Shown one piece after another: positions 1 to 8,901 of a DNA stretch of 64,000 bases. Where the stretch lies: the NCBI RefSeq assembly GCF_003610405.1, contig NZ_RAQC01000001.1:1426001-1490000 (forward strand). The letters run 5' to 3'. Each line of letters opens with the position of its first letter. The first letter of the stretch is position 1. Position numbers and translations under genes: made by a program. The notes under the pieces are model-generated. The model was not told where the DNA came from and searched no databases. It saw only the letters and a list, made by a program, of their open reading frames with translations. Source of the stretch: Microbacterium sp. AG238. GTDB taxonomy: Bacteria; Actinomycetota; Actinomycetes; Actinomycetales; Microbacteriaceae.

Positions 1-1
1 C

Positions 2-529
2 TCCGACGACGAGTTCGTCCTCGACGAGCGGCTCTCTCCCGCTTACTTCGGCCCGCTCGCCACCGAGCGCCACCGAGCGGGTGGCGACTACCGCCTGGTC
101 GACGAAGGCCGGTTCTCGGCGGCGATGTCGTTCGACGTGCGCCCCCGCGACGAGGTCGCGCTGCACACGCGCATCGCGGTGCTTCCCTCCGAAAGCGGTG
201 CCGACCTCGTGATCGACACCGACGGGCCGCTGTGCACGTGGAGCCTGGAACTCGCCTTCCGGCCCGGCGGGACCTTCGAGGGCGTCGAGCCGGCGCCCGA
301 CGGGACCGCCGTCCTGGCTGCGGGCACCGCGCGTTACCGCGTCGGCGACGACGCCATCGAGTTCGGCATTTCAGCCGGAGCGGATCGCGGGGTGCCCGGC
401 GCCGCCGGTTACCTTCCGGGTGAGGACTACACCTATCTCGGCGGCACGGACGCCCTCGGCGGGCCGCGCGTCTACCTCACCGGCACGACGCCCGGTCGCG
501 CCGAGGTGGTCCTGCGCCGCGTACGCTGA
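2..529 (+). CDS. 3' end of an unrecognised protein (partial)
   Basis: This gene enters the window from the left. The frame is open from base 2 and ends at a TGA, leaving the last 175 residues. I do not recognise the family. The visible part alternates short hydrophobic strands with charged turns and has no obvious helix or membrane segment, so it looks like a beta-rich C-terminal domain, as often found at the end of carbohydrate-active or sugar-related proteins. It ends 16 bp before the stop of the convergent iolG, with no clear terminator hairpin in the gap. The missing N-terminus would be needed for a functional call. Confidence 0.6.
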   Translation, partial: SDDEFVLDERLSPAYFGPLATERHRAGGDYRLVDEGRFSAAMSFDVRPRDEVALHTRIAVLPSESGADLVIDTDGPLCTWSLELAFRPGGTFEGVEPAPDGTAVLAAGTARYRVGDDAIEFGISAGADRGVPGAAGYLPGEDYTYLGGTDALGGPRVYLTGTTPGRAEVVLRRVR

Positions 530-545
530 CGCGCCTCGCCCGGCT

Positions 546-1556
546 TCAGTCGAACGAGACCGCGACGGCGACGCGCTCGGCGAGCGAACGTTGCGCGGCA
601 TCGGCGAGCACGAGCGCGGCACGACCGTCCTCGAACGAAGGGCTCGTCGACGCCTCGCCGCGGACGGCCTTGACGAACTCCGCCAGCTCGGCGGCGTACG
701 ACGCGGCGTAACGCTCGAGGAAGAAGTCCTGGTACGGCGGACGGGCCTCGACGCTCGCCGCCGTCGAGGCGCTGACGAGACTCGTCCCGGCGTTGGCCAC
801 CTGCAGCGAGCCGCGAGCGCCGAACGCCTCGAGGCGCTGGTCGTATCCGCTCGCGCTGTGGCGCGAGTTGATGATCGTGACGATCGCACCGGATGCCGCG
901 CGAAGCACGGTGACCGCGGTGTCGACGTCGCCGTGCTCGCGGGCCCCGGCGTCGAACGTCGTCGTGGCCGTCGCGGAGACCTCGACGATGTCGGACACGA
1001 AGAAGCGCGCCATGTCGAAGTCGTGGATCGTCATGTCGCGGAAGATGCCGCCGGAGACCGCGATGTACGACGCGGGAGGCGCGGCGGGGTCGCGGCTGAT
1101 GATCGTGAGCTGCTCGAGCTCGCCCACCTCGCCGGCGCCGACGCGCGCGTGGACCTCGGCGAACGCCGGGTCGAAGCGGCGGTTGAAACCGAGGGCCACC
1201 GGCACGCCGCTCGCCGCGACGCGGGGCCGGAGAGCATCGACGCGAGCCAGGTCGAGATCGATCGGCTTCTCGCACAGCACCGGGATGCCGCGGTCCAGGG
1301 CCGCCGCGATGAGGTCCACGTGCGTCGGGGTGGGCGACGCGATGATGACCGCGTCCACGTCGCCCGAGGCGAGCATCTCGTCGGCGGACTCCGTCGCGCG
1401 GCCGCCGAAGCGCTCGGCGACGCCCGTGGCGCCGGCGATGAACGGGTCGGCGACCCAGGTGAGCGTGGTGTCGGGCGACGCGGCGATGTTGACGGCATGG
1501 ACCTGGCCGATGCGACCGGTGCCGATGAGTCCGAAGCGGATGGGGGAAGTGGTCAC
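546..1556 (-). CDS. iolG: Inositol 2-dehydrogenase (Gfo/Idh/MocA family)
   Basis: Oxidises myo-inositol to scyllo-inosose with NAD+, the first step of inositol catabolism. The 336-residue protein has an N-terminal Rossmann GTGRIG motif (residues 12-17) and the CEKPID motif with Lys97. Asp174 and His178 in the FRDMTIHDFD segment complete the Lys/Asp/His catalytic set known for inositol dehydrogenases. The start is a GTG preceded by GGAGAG four bases upstream. It is the last gene of the seven-gene iol operon, 22 bp after iolE. A scyllo-inositol or other sugar dehydrogenase activity cannot be excluded from family alone, but the operon makes inositol the clear choice. Confidence 0.93.
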   Translation of the reverse strand: MTTSPIRFGLIGTGRIGQVHAVNIAASPDTTLTWVADPFIAGATGVAERFGGRATESADEMLASGDVDAVIIASPTPTHVDLIAAALDRGIPVLCEKPIDLDLARVDALRPRVAASGVPVALGFNRRFDPAFAEVHARVGAGEVGELEQLTIISRDPAAPPASYIAVSGGIFRDMTIHDFDMARFFVSDIVEVSATATTTFDAGAREHGDVDTAVTVLRAASGAIVTIINSRHSASGYDQRLEAFGARGSLQVANAGTSLVSASTAASVEARPPYQDFFLERYAASYAAELAEFVKAVRGEASTSPSFEDGRAALVLADAAQRSLAERVAVAVSFD

Positions 1557-1578
1557 GGTTCTCTCCGTCTGTCGTGGG

Positions 1579-2496
1579 TCACAGCCAGTCGCGCAGCGCG
1601 TCGCGGTTGGTCTGCTGGTCGGCGGTGCGCTCGCGCAGGAAGGCGTCGATCGCGGTCTCGGGGCCGTTCAGGACGTCCTGCTCCACGACGACCCAGCCAT
1701 CGAAGTCGCGCTCGGCCATCGCGGCCATGACGGGGACGACGTCGAGGTCGCCGTGCCCGAACGCGACGAAGACGCCCGATGACCAGACCTCGCGCATCCC
1801 CCCGCCCGCGGCGAGGACCGCGCGCAGGCGGCCGAGGTCGACGTCCTTCAGGTGCAGGTGGTTGATGCGATCGCCCCAACGGCGCACCGCGTCGACCGGG
1901 TCGCCGCCGCCGAGGGCGAGATGCCCCGTGTCGAGGGTCAGGCCGATGTCGACGCGTCCGAGGAAGCGGTCGATCTCGGCGGGTGACTCGACGAACGTGC
2001 CGGCGTGGTGGTGGAAGGTCGGCTCGAGTCCGGCGGCGCGCACGAGCGCGACCGCGCGTTCGGCGTTGCGTGCGAGGCGATCCCACGCGGCATCGTCGAG
2101 CCGGTCGACCTCTGCGCCGCGTCCGGGAGCGGCGCGGCGCGCGGCCGAGCCGTCGTCGGCGAGCGTCGGCAACGGCAGCCGGCCGCCCACAGCCTCGCCC
2201 GCGGCGACGAAGCTGCGCAGCGCCGACTCGAGCTCGGGCAGGGCCGCGGCGAACGCCTCGTCGTCCGAGAACGGCAGCTGCACCCACCCGCCGGCGAGGC
2301 CGAGCCCGAACCGCCGGAGACGCTCGGCGAGGGCGTCGCCTTCGCCGAGGAACCCCGCCGGCCCGAGGTCGACGCCGTCGTAACCCGTCGCGACGAGGGC
2401 CTCGAGCATCTCGTCCGCCGTGACGGTCTCGGCGCCGTCGGGGGTGAGCTCGAACACCCCGAAGCTCACGGGCGCTCCGGCGACCGTCGCTTTCAT
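1579..2496 (-). CDS. iolE: Probable inosose dehydratase (sugar phosphate isomerase/epimerase fold)
   Basis: Predicted TIM-barrel enzyme of 305 residues in the xylose-isomerase-like family, likely converting scyllo-inosose to the trihydroxycyclohexanedione that IolD then hydrolyses. Metal-site-like motifs are visible: FHHHAGTF, LTLDTGHLAL, HLHLKD and a C-terminal VVVEQD. Its ATG overlaps the iolD stop by four bases (ATGA), which indicates translational coupling. The sequence does not start with the usual IolE N-terminal motif, so an IolI/IolH-type isomerase is an alternative. Since no other dehydratase candidate is present in the operon, IolE is the simplest reading. Confidence 0.78.
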   Translation of the reverse strand: MKATVAGAPVSFGVFELTPDGAETVTADEMLEALVATGYDGVDLGPAGFLGEGDALAERLRRFGLGLAGGWVQLPFSDDEAFAAALPELESALRSFVAAGEAVGGRLPLPTLADDGSAARRAAPGRGAEVDRLDDAAWDRLARNAERAVALVRAAGLEPTFHHHAGTFVESPAEIDRFLGRVDIGLTLDTGHLALGGGDPVDAVRRWGDRINHLHLKDVDLGRLRAVLAAGGGMREVWSSGVFVAFGHGDLDVVPVMAAMAERDFDGWVVVEQDVLNGPETAIDAFLRERTADQQTNRDALRDWL

Positions 2497-4421
2497 GCTT
2501 CTTCCTGTCCCAGCAGGGGCCGCTGCGTGCCGCGCTGCCGCTCGTAATCCTCACGGGCACGCGCCGTCGTCTCGAGTTCGGCGACCTCGGCCACGGGCAC
2601 ATCCCACCAGCCCGAGCCGTCCGGGGCGTAGATGAGGGGGTCGGACTCGACGTGGATGACGGTGGCGGTGTCGGCGGCCTTCGCGCGCGTCACCGCGGCG
2701 GTGAGCTGCGCCGCGGCATCCGGTCCGGGCGCGATCTCGATGACGTCGACGCCGTAGCTGCGGGCGTTGGCGGCGAGGTCGACGGGCAGCGTCTGCCCGC
2801 TCTCGAAGTTGCGTGCCTCGTCGTCGAGCATGCGGTAGCGCGTGCCGAAGCGCGCGGATCCGACCGTCTCGGAGAGATGCCCGATCGAGGCGTAGCCGTG
2901 ATTCTGGACGATCACGACGATGATCTTGATGCGTTCGGCGACGGCGGTCGCGAGCTCCGAGTGCAGCATCAGGTACGACCCGTCGCCCACCATCGTGATG
3001 ACGTCGCGGTCGTCGCCGGCGGCGAGCAGCGCGCGCTTCGCGCCGAGAGCACCGGCGATCTCGTACCCCATGGTCGAGAAGGCGTACTCCACGTGGTAGC
3101 CGAGCGGATCGCGAACACGCCAGAGCTTGTGGAGGTCGCCCGGCAGGGATCCGGCGGCCTGCACCATGACATCGGCGGGGTCGGTGGCGGCGTGCACCGC
3201 GCCGATCAGCTCGGGCTGTCCGGGCCGGTCGAGGTGCGAGGCGACGAAGGCCGCGTCGACCGCGGCGTCCCACCTCGCCTTGTGCTCGGCGATGCGTGCG
3301 GCGTACTCCCGCGACACGTGGTGGCGGGCCAGGTCGCGCAGGGCCGCCACGAGCGTCTCGCGGGCGTCGGCGATGACCGGCAGATCGGTGCCGTGCTTGT
3401 GCGCGTCGAACGATGCGACGTTGACGTTGACGAAGCGCACCGACGGGTGCTGGAAGGCCGTGCGCGACGCCGTGGTGAAGTCGCTGTAGCGCGTGCCGAT
3501 CCCGATGACGACATCCGCGTCTGCGGCCAGGGAGTTCGCCGCTGTCGTACCGGTGGAGCCCACCGCCCCGACGTACTGCGGGTGGTCCCAGGGCATCGAC
3601 CCGCCGCCGGCCTGCGTCGTGGCGACCGGGATGCCGGTGCGGCTCGCGAACTCGGCGAGCGCCTCTTCGGCGCCGGAGTAGATCACGCCGCCCCCGGCGA
3701 CGATCAACGGGCGTTCCGCGGTCGCGATCGCCTCCAGAGCCCGGGCGAGTGGGCCTGCCTCGGGCACCGGGCGACGCACGTGCCATTCGCGGTCGGCCAG
3801 GAATTCCAGCGGCACGTCGATCGCCTCGGCCTGCACGTCCTCGGGGAGCGCGATCGTCACGGCGCCGGTCTCGACCGGGTCGGTCAGCACGCGCATCGCC
3901 GCCAGCGCGATCGAGAAGAGCTGTTCGGGACGCTGGACCCGATCGAAGAACCGCGAGAGCGGCCGGAAGGCGTCGTTGACGGTGAGGCCGATGTCGCCGG
4001 GCTGCTCCAGCTGCTGGAGCACCGGGTCGGCGACGCGGGTGGCGAAGGTGTCGCTCGGAAGCAGGAGCGCCGGCAGCCGGTTGGTCGTCGCGAGCGCGGC
4101 GCCCGTGAGCATGTTGGTGGCGCCCGGGCCGACGGATGCCGCTGCCGCGAACGTCGCCCGCCGCCGCCGCATCCGGGCGTAGCCGACCGCCTGATGGACC
4201 ATCGCCTGCTCGTTGCGCGCCTGATGGTACGGCATGAGGTCGGGGGCGCTCGCGTTCAGCTGAGCGAGGGCCTGTCCGATCCCGGCGACGTTGCCGTGGC
4301 CGAAGATGCCGAGCACTCCGGGGATCGTGCGTTCGCGGATGTCGCCGTCGACCGTCCACTGGTGCGCGAGGAACTCCACCAGCGCCTGGCTGACCGTCAT
4401 CCGTCTCGTGCGGGTCATCAT
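2493..4421 (-). CDS. iolD: 3D-(3,5/4)-trihydroxycyclohexane-1,2-dione hydrolase, ThDP-dependent
   Basis: Ring-opening hydrolase of inositol catabolism, yielding 5-deoxy-glucuronate. The 642-residue length and the three-domain ThDP architecture fit: an N-terminal pyrimidine-binding domain (GIFGHGNVAGIG near the start), a central domain, and a C-terminal pyrophosphate domain. The last carries MVGDGSYLML followed by VQNHGY, the GDG...N cofactor motif. Two ATG codons are adjacent at the start. The first overlaps the iolB stop (ATGA); the second is better spaced from the GAGGAG ribosome site, so the true start may be at 4418. The gene lies between iolB and iolE with overlaps at both ends. Confidence 0.93.
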   Translation of the reverse strand: MMTRTRRMTVSQALVEFLAHQWTVDGDIRERTIPGVLGIFGHGNVAGIGQALAQLNASAPDLMPYHQARNEQAMVHQAVGYARMRRRRATFAAAASVGPGATNMLTGAALATTNRLPALLLPSDTFATRVADPVLQQLEQPGDIGLTVNDAFRPLSRFFDRVQRPEQLFSIALAAMRVLTDPVETGAVTIALPEDVQAEAIDVPLEFLADREWHVRRPVPEAGPLARALEAIATAERPLIVAGGGVIYSGAEEALAEFASRTGIPVATTQAGGGSMPWDHPQYVGAVGSTGTTAANSLAADADVVIGIGTRYSDFTTASRTAFQHPSVRFVNVNVASFDAHKHGTDLPVIADARETLVAALRDLARHHVSREYAARIAEHKARWDAAVDAAFVASHLDRPGQPELIGAVHAATDPADVMVQAAGSLPGDLHKLWRVRDPLGYHVEYAFSTMGYEIAGALGAKRALLAAGDDRDVITMVGDGSYLMLHSELATAVAERIKIIVVIVQNHGYASIGHLSETVGSARFGTRYRMLDDEARNFESGQTLPVDLAANARSYGVDVIEIAPGPDAAAQLTAAVTRAKAADTATVIHVESDPLIYAPDGSGWWDVPVAEVAELETTARAREDYERQRGTQRPLLGQEEA

Positions 4422-5329
4422 CTCTCCTCGTCGGCGCCGCCGCCGTATGGCAGGCGCGGATCGATCTGCTCGGTGCGCCAGGTCTCGCGCACCCAGGCGT
4501 GGGCGGGGTCGTCGCTGATGAGCCAGGCCCGCTCGGGCCCCGGGCCGGCCATGACGTTCAGGTAGTAGAGGTCGTAGCCGGGGGCTGCCACGGCGGGACC
4601 GTGATAACCGTAGGGCACGAGAGCGATGTCCCCCGTGCGCACCTGCTCGTCGATCGCGATCTCGCCGACGGGCGAGGAGGTCGTCGAGAACAGCCCGAAT
4701 GCCGCATCGGGGTCCGCCGCCGGGCCAGCACCGGCGACGGGCGCGCTCTCGAAGTAGTAGATCTCCTCGAGGCGGCTCTCGTGGCCGGGCACGTGCTCGT
4801 CGTGCTTGTGGGCTGGATACGACGACCAGTTCCCCGCCGGGGTCACCACCTCGCAGACGATGAGACGGGCCGCATCGAGCGAGCCCGGGGTGCCGAAGTT
4901 GTGCACCTGACGGCTCGATGCTCCCGCGCCGCGCAGTTCGACAGCCACTTCGTCGGCGGTGATGTGACGGCTGGGGTGCCGCTCGTCGGTGGGCGACGAG
5001 GCGACGGCGACCCGACCGACGCCGGTGATGCGAAGCGTCGACCCCGCCGAGACGTACAGGACGTCCGTCGGGCCGGCGAACACCGAGGGACGTCCGCGGA
5101 GGACCGTCCTCCGCGGCTCGAGACCCTCGCGGTGCTCGACGGTGAAGCTGCCGCGCAGGGGCACGACGATCCGCTCCGCGCCGTCGTCGTCGAGCGCGAC
5201 CTCGTCACCCTCCGCGAGCTCGGCCACGTGCAACCCGGTGTGCTGCCACCCGGGAAGAGCCGCGTCGACGACGCTCTCCCAGACGCCGTGCGCGAGCGCG
5301 CCGCGCCGGTGGAACCAGGTGGCGCTCAT
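4418..5329 (-). CDS. iolB: 5-deoxy-glucuronate isomerase
   Basis: Isomerises 5-deoxy-glucuronate to 5-dehydro-2-deoxy-gluconate in the inositol pathway. The 303-residue protein is a double cupin. The motif region YPAHKHDEHVPGHESRLEEIYYFE supplies the His/Glu metal ligands, and VPYGYHGPAVAAPGYDLYYLNVMAG is the second conserved block. The frame is open further upstream, but I place the start at MSATWF because its ATG overlaps the iolA TGA by one base (TGATG) and the family begins there. The stop overlaps the iolD start, so translation of iolA-iolB-iolD is linked. Confidence 0.95.
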   Translation of the reverse strand: MSATWFHRRGALAHGVWESVVDAALPGWQHTGLHVAELAEGDEVALDDDGAERIVVPLRGSFTVEHREGLEPRRTVLRGRPSVFAGPTDVLYVSAGSTLRITGVGRVAVASSPTDERHPSRHITADEVAVELRGAGASSRQVHNFGTPGSLDAARLIVCEVVTPAGNWSSYPAHKHDEHVPGHESRLEEIYYFESAPVAGAGPAADPDAAFGLFSTTSSPVGEIAIDEQVRTGDIALVPYGYHGPAVAAPGYDLYYLNVMAGPGPERAWLISDDPAHAWVRETWRTEQIDPRLPYGGGADEER

Positions 5330-6879
5330 CAGGAGTTCTGCGGGAAGCCGAGGTTGATCCCGCCGTGCTCGGATGAGCCCCGGGTCGCCGGGTCGAGCCA
5401 CCGGCTCGTCACCGCCTTCTCGCGCGTGAAGAACTCGAAACCGTGCACGCCGTACGCCTTCGCATCACCGAAGAGCGACTGCTTCCAGCCGCCGAACGAG
5501 TGGTAGGCCACCGGCACCGGGATCGGCACGTTGATACCGATCATCCCGACTTCGACCTCGTTCTGGAACCGGCGTGCGGCGCCGCCGTCGTTCGTGAAGA
5601 TCGCGGTTCCGTTGCCGAAGCGACCGGAGTTGATGAGCGCGACGCCTTCCTCGAAGGTCGCGACGCGGACGACCGCGAGCACGGGTCCGAAGATCTCCTC
5701 CTGGTAGGCGCGTGACGAGGTCGGGATGCCGTCGATCAGCGTGGGCCCGAAGAAGAACCCGTCCTCGTGCCCGGCCACCGAGAACCGGCGCCCATCGACG
5801 ACGATGCGGGCGCCATCGGCTTCGGCGATGTCGACGTATTCCGAGACCTTGTCGCGGTGGGCCCGGGAGATGAGCGGCCCCATGTCGGGCTCGGTGTCGG
5901 CCGAGCCGTCGCCGACGCGCAACGCCGCGATGCGGTCACCGATCCTCGCGATGAGCGCGTCGGCGACGGGCTCGACGGCGAGCACCACGCTGATGGCCAT
6001 GCAGCGCTCCCCCGCCGCACCGTACCCGGCGTTGACGGCCTGATCGGCGACGAGGTCGAGGTCGGCGTCGGGCAGCACGAGCATGTGGTTCTTCGCGCCG
6101 CCGAGCGCCTGCACGCGCTTGCCGTGGCGGGAGGCTGTCTCGTAGATGTACTGCGCGATGGGAGTCGAGCCGACGAACGAGATCGATGCGACGTCGGGGC
6201 TCTCCAGCAGGCCATCGACGGCGAGCTTGTCTCCCTGCAGCACCGTGAACGCGCCGTCGGGGAGTCCGGCCTCCTGCCAGAGACGCGCGAGCCAGAGCGC
6301 CGCGGAGGGGTCCTTCTCGCTCGGCTTGAGCACGACCGCGTTGCCTGCGGCCAGCGCGACGGGGAAGAACCACATGGGGACCATCGCCGGGAAGTTGAAC
6401 GGCGACACGATGCCGACGACTCCGAGAGGCTGCTTGATGGAGTAGACGTCGATGCCCGTCGATGCGTTCTCGCTGAACGCGCCCTTGATCAGGTGCGGGA
6501 ACCCGGTCGCCAGCTCGACGACCTCCTGGCCGCGCAGGATCTCGCCCATCGCGTCCGAGACGACCTTGCCGTGCTCGGCGGTGATGATGCGGGCGAGCTC
6601 GGGCTTGCGGGCGTTCAGCAGCTCACGGAACGCGAACAGCACGCTCTGGCGACGTGCGACGGAGTACCGGGACCAGACCTCGAACCCTCGCCGCGCAGAC
6701 GCGATGGCCCGCTCGATCGTCTGCTCGTCGGCGAGCGCCACCTCGCCGCTGACCCGCCCGGTCGCCGGGTTGAAGACCGGTGCGGTCCGGGTGCCGTCGG
6801 GCGCGTATTCGGCTCCGTCGATCCAGTGCGGGATGACGGGGACGTCGCCGGTCGGGTCGGCGGTCGCGGATGCAGCCAT
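5329..6879 (-). CDS. iolA: Methylmalonate-semialdehyde dehydrogenase (CoA-acylating)
   Basis: Converts malonate semialdehyde to acetyl-CoA, the last step of inositol breakdown (also called mmsA). The 516-residue protein has the aldehyde dehydrogenase fold. The catalytic cysteine sits in GAAGERCMAISV, the motif typical of the CoA-acylating branch, and NAD-binding segments PFNFPAMVPMWF and SFVGSTPIA are present. The open frame runs 50 codons further upstream, but MAASATAD is the correct start by family length and by the GAGAGGA ribosome site. It follows the aldolase gene by 26 bp and overlaps iolB by one base. Confidence 0.94.
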   Translation of the reverse strand: MAASATADPTGDVPVIPHWIDGAEYAPDGTRTAPVFNPATGRVSGEVALADEQTIERAIASARRGFEVWSRYSVARRQSVLFAFRELLNARKPELARIITAEHGKVVSDAMGEILRGQEVVELATGFPHLIKGAFSENASTGIDVYSIKQPLGVVGIVSPFNFPAMVPMWFFPVALAAGNAVVLKPSEKDPSAALWLARLWQEAGLPDGAFTVLQGDKLAVDGLLESPDVASISFVGSTPIAQYIYETASRHGKRVQALGGAKNHMLVLPDADLDLVADQAVNAGYGAAGERCMAISVVLAVEPVADALIARIGDRIAALRVGDGSADTEPDMGPLISRAHRDKVSEYVDIAEADGARIVVDGRRFSVAGHEDGFFFGPTLIDGIPTSSRAYQEEIFGPVLAVVRVATFEEGVALINSGRFGNGTAIFTNDGGAARRFQNEVEVGMIGINVPIPVPVAYHSFGGWKQSLFGDAKAYGVHGFEFFTREKAVTSRWLDPATRGSSEHGGINLGFPQNS

Positions 6880-6905
6880 GAGGGGGGTCCTCTCGGAATC
6901 GGGCG

Positions 6906-7784
6906 TCAGGGGTGGACGAGCCGTGCGGCGATGTCGATCGCCGTTTCGACGTCGTCGTCGTGCGGGTACAGGAGGGTGCGGCCAACGGTGAGCCCGCGTA
7001 CGCCCGGCAGGGCGAGCGCGTTCTCCCACGAGCGGTAGGTCTCGTCGGGCGATGCGCCGTTGTCGCCGCCGAGCAGCAACGTCGGAAGGGTCGTCGCGGC
7101 CATGACCCGCTCCATCTCCTCGACCACCGGCAGCTTCATCCAGGTGTAGGCGCTGCTGGCGCCGAGCCCCGACGCGATCGCGACCGAGTGGATGACGGCC
7201 TCGGTGGAGAGGTCGTTCACCACCGTCCCGTCCACGCGGCGGCTCAGGAAGGGCTCGAGCATGATGGGGAGCTTGGCGGCTGCGGCCTGCGTCACGGCCC
7301 GCGCTGTCGCTTCGAGGGTGTCCGCCGTCGCGGCGTCGGCGAGGTCGATGCGCATCAGCGTCTTGGCGAAGTCGATCCCGCTCGCCGTCATCGTCGGAAC
7401 GTCGTAGGCCGTGAAGCGGTCGTCCATCTCGAAGCTCGCACCCCGCAGCCCGCCGCGGTTCATCGAGCCGACGACGATCTTGTCATCGAGCAACCCGAGG
7501 AGGGCGAGGTCGTCGATGATGTCGGGGGTTCCGAGCACCCCGTCGACGCCCGGGCGCGACAGCGCGATCGCCAGGCGCTCCAGGAGGCCGTCACGGTCGG
7601 CCATCGCGAGCGGATTGCCCCCCACCCCGAGAGCCCCGCGGGCGGGGTGGTCCGCGGCGACGATGAACAGACGTCCGTCGCCGCGCGTGAGCGGCCTCCG
7701 CCGCCGTTCCGCGAAGGCGCGGGCGATCCGCTCGGGTCGCTCCGCACGCGCTTCGCGGACGGCTTCGATATCGACGCGGCTCAA
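6906..7784 (-). CDS. Class I aldolase-like (beta/alpha)8 barrel protein of inositol operons
   Basis: A 292-residue barrel protein resembling the Cgl0158-type family often found beside iolC in actinobacteria. It probably cleaves 2-deoxy-5-keto-gluconate 6-phosphate to dihydroxyacetone phosphate and malonate semialdehyde, the role of IolJ; this is inferred from position because no separate IolJ is present. Conserved blocks include FIVAADHPARGALG near the N-terminus, a lysine in TWMKLPVV, and LLLGGDNG. The best start is a TTG that overlaps the iolC stop (TTGA). A perfect GGAGGT ribosome site lies six bases upstream, and no in-frame ATG fits as well. Confidence 0.82.
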   Translation of the reverse strand: MSRVDIEAVREARAERPERIARAFAERRRRPLTRGDGRLFIVAADHPARGALGVGGNPLAMADRDGLLERLAIALSRPGVDGVLGTPDIIDDLALLGLLDDKIVVGSMNRGGLRGASFEMDDRFTAYDVPTMTASGIDFAKTLMRIDLADAATADTLEATARAVTQAAAAKLPIMLEPFLSRRVDGTVVNDLSTEAVIHSVAIASGLGASSAYTWMKLPVVEEMERVMAATTLPTLLLGGDNGASPDETYRSWENALALPGVRGLTVGRTLLYPHDDDVETAIDIAARLVHP

Positions 7785-8749
7785 CGACCGACCTCCGTCA
7801 GTGCGCCCTCGACCTCTGCTGTGGTGGGCATGGCGGTGGAGCATTCCAGACGCGATGCCACGATGGCGCCGGCGGCGTTCGCGAAGCGCAGCATCCGTTC
7901 CAGCCCCCACCCTTCGAGAAGGCCGTGGCACAGCGCGCCGCCGAACGCGTCGCCCGCACCGAGTCCGTTCACGACCTCGACGGGATGCGGCGGCACGATG
8001 ACGCTCTCGTCAGCCGTGCGCGCGAGCACGCCTCGCGGTCCGAGTTTGACGATCGCGAGAGAGACGCCCCGTGCGAGCAGCGCTTCTGCGGCCCGATCGG
8101 GATCGGTCTCACCGACGGCGACCTCGCATTCCTCGCGATTGCCGACGACGATGTCCACGTGACCGATGGCGTGTTTCGCGAACGCGGTCGCATCGGCCCG
8201 GTCGTCCCAGAACATGGGCCGGAAGTCCAGGTCGAGGACAGTGTGGGAACGGCGCTGGCGCGCGTCGAGCGCGGCCAGGTGGGCGGCGCGGCTCGGTTCG
8301 CGGCTGAAGCCCGTGAGGGTGACCCACAGGATGCGCGCGCGCCGGATCGACTCCGCATCGAGGTCGGACGCCTCGATGTTGAGGTCGGGCGCCGAAGGCT
8401 CGCGGTAGAAGTACAGGGGGAAGTCGTCGGGAGGGAAGATCTCGCAGAACGTGATCGGCGTCTTCAGGACGGGGTCGACCCCGACCCCGGAGGCATCGAC
8501 ACCGAGGCGTTCGAGCTCGGCGAGCAGGTAGCGGCCGAACGGGTCATCGCCCACACGCGATACGAGACCGCTCGCGCGACCATGGCGCGCCGCTGCGACC
8601 GTGACATTCGCGGCGGAACCGCCCAGGAACTTCCCGAAGGTCGACACGTCCTCCAATCCGACACCGTGCTGCAACGGATAGAGGTCCACCCCCAATCGGC
8701 CGAGCGCGAGGAGATCTGCGCCCGGAGCGGTCTCAACGCTGTCGTGCAC
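7781..8749 (-). CDS. iolC: 5-dehydro-2-deoxygluconokinase (PfkB family)
   Basis: Phosphorylates 5-dehydro-2-deoxy-gluconate using ATP. The 322-residue ribokinase-fold protein has the N-terminal GGSAANVTVAAARHG block (from about residue 43) and the anion-hole/catalytic motif GLGAGDAFGG, with base Asp267. The motif starts with Asn instead of the more common Asp. The start is a GTG with a GGAGAG site about a dozen bases upstream. It is the first gene of the iol operon and is transcribed from the promoter at 8787-8816, which is overlapped by an IolR-like operator. Confidence 0.92.
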   Translation of the reverse strand: MHDSVETAPGADLLALGRLGVDLYPLQHGVGLEDVSTFGKFLGGSAANVTVAAARHGRASGLVSRVGDDPFGRYLLAELERLGVDASGVGVDPVLKTPITFCEIFPPDDFPLYFYREPSAPDLNIEASDLDAESIRRARILWVTLTGFSREPSRAAHLAALDARQRRSHTVLDLDFRPMFWDDRADATAFAKHAIGHVDIVVGNREECEVAVGETDPDRAAEALLARGVSLAIVKLGPRGVLARTADESVIVPPHPVEVVNGLGAGDAFGGALCHGLLEGWGLERMLRFANAAGAIVASRLECSTAMPTTAEVEGALTEVGR

Positions 8750-8779
8750 GGGCTACCGTTCTCTCCGTTGCGGCGGTCA

Positions 8780-8789
8780 TGTCCTAACA
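8780..8789. promoter_or_regulatory. IolR-like operator
   Basis: TGTCCTAACA fits the consensus KGWCHTRACA that I recall for the GntR-type IolR of Corynebacterium glutamicum. It overlaps the -10 box of the iolC promoter and faces the divergent GntR regulator, so repression of the iol operon is the natural reading. Confidence 0.65.
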
Positions 8790-8816
8790 ATAGCTCAATA
8801 GCAAACGGGGAGACAA
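8787..8816 (-). promoter_or_regulatory. iolC operon promoter
   Basis: Read on the minus strand, a -35 box TTGTCT (8811-8816) is followed after 18 bp by a -10 box TATTGT (8787-8792). The transcript would lead into iolC with a leader of about 30 bases. The surrounding gap (8750-8901) is AT-rich compared with its neighbours and also holds TATATT at 8845-8850, a possible -10 for the divergent regulator. Confidence 0.55.
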
Positions 8817-8901
8817 GGGTGACTGCCGCCCAGGGCGAAAAAGATATATTGTCGGCACATTCGCGCTTCCGCACCCGGCGCGTCGAGGGGATGACACGAC
8901 G

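Noticed and set aside
420..1730. Long plus-strand open frame opposite iolG
   Set aside because: Arg/Gly/Asp-rich low-complexity translation; a shadow frame of the well-supported iolG and iolE.
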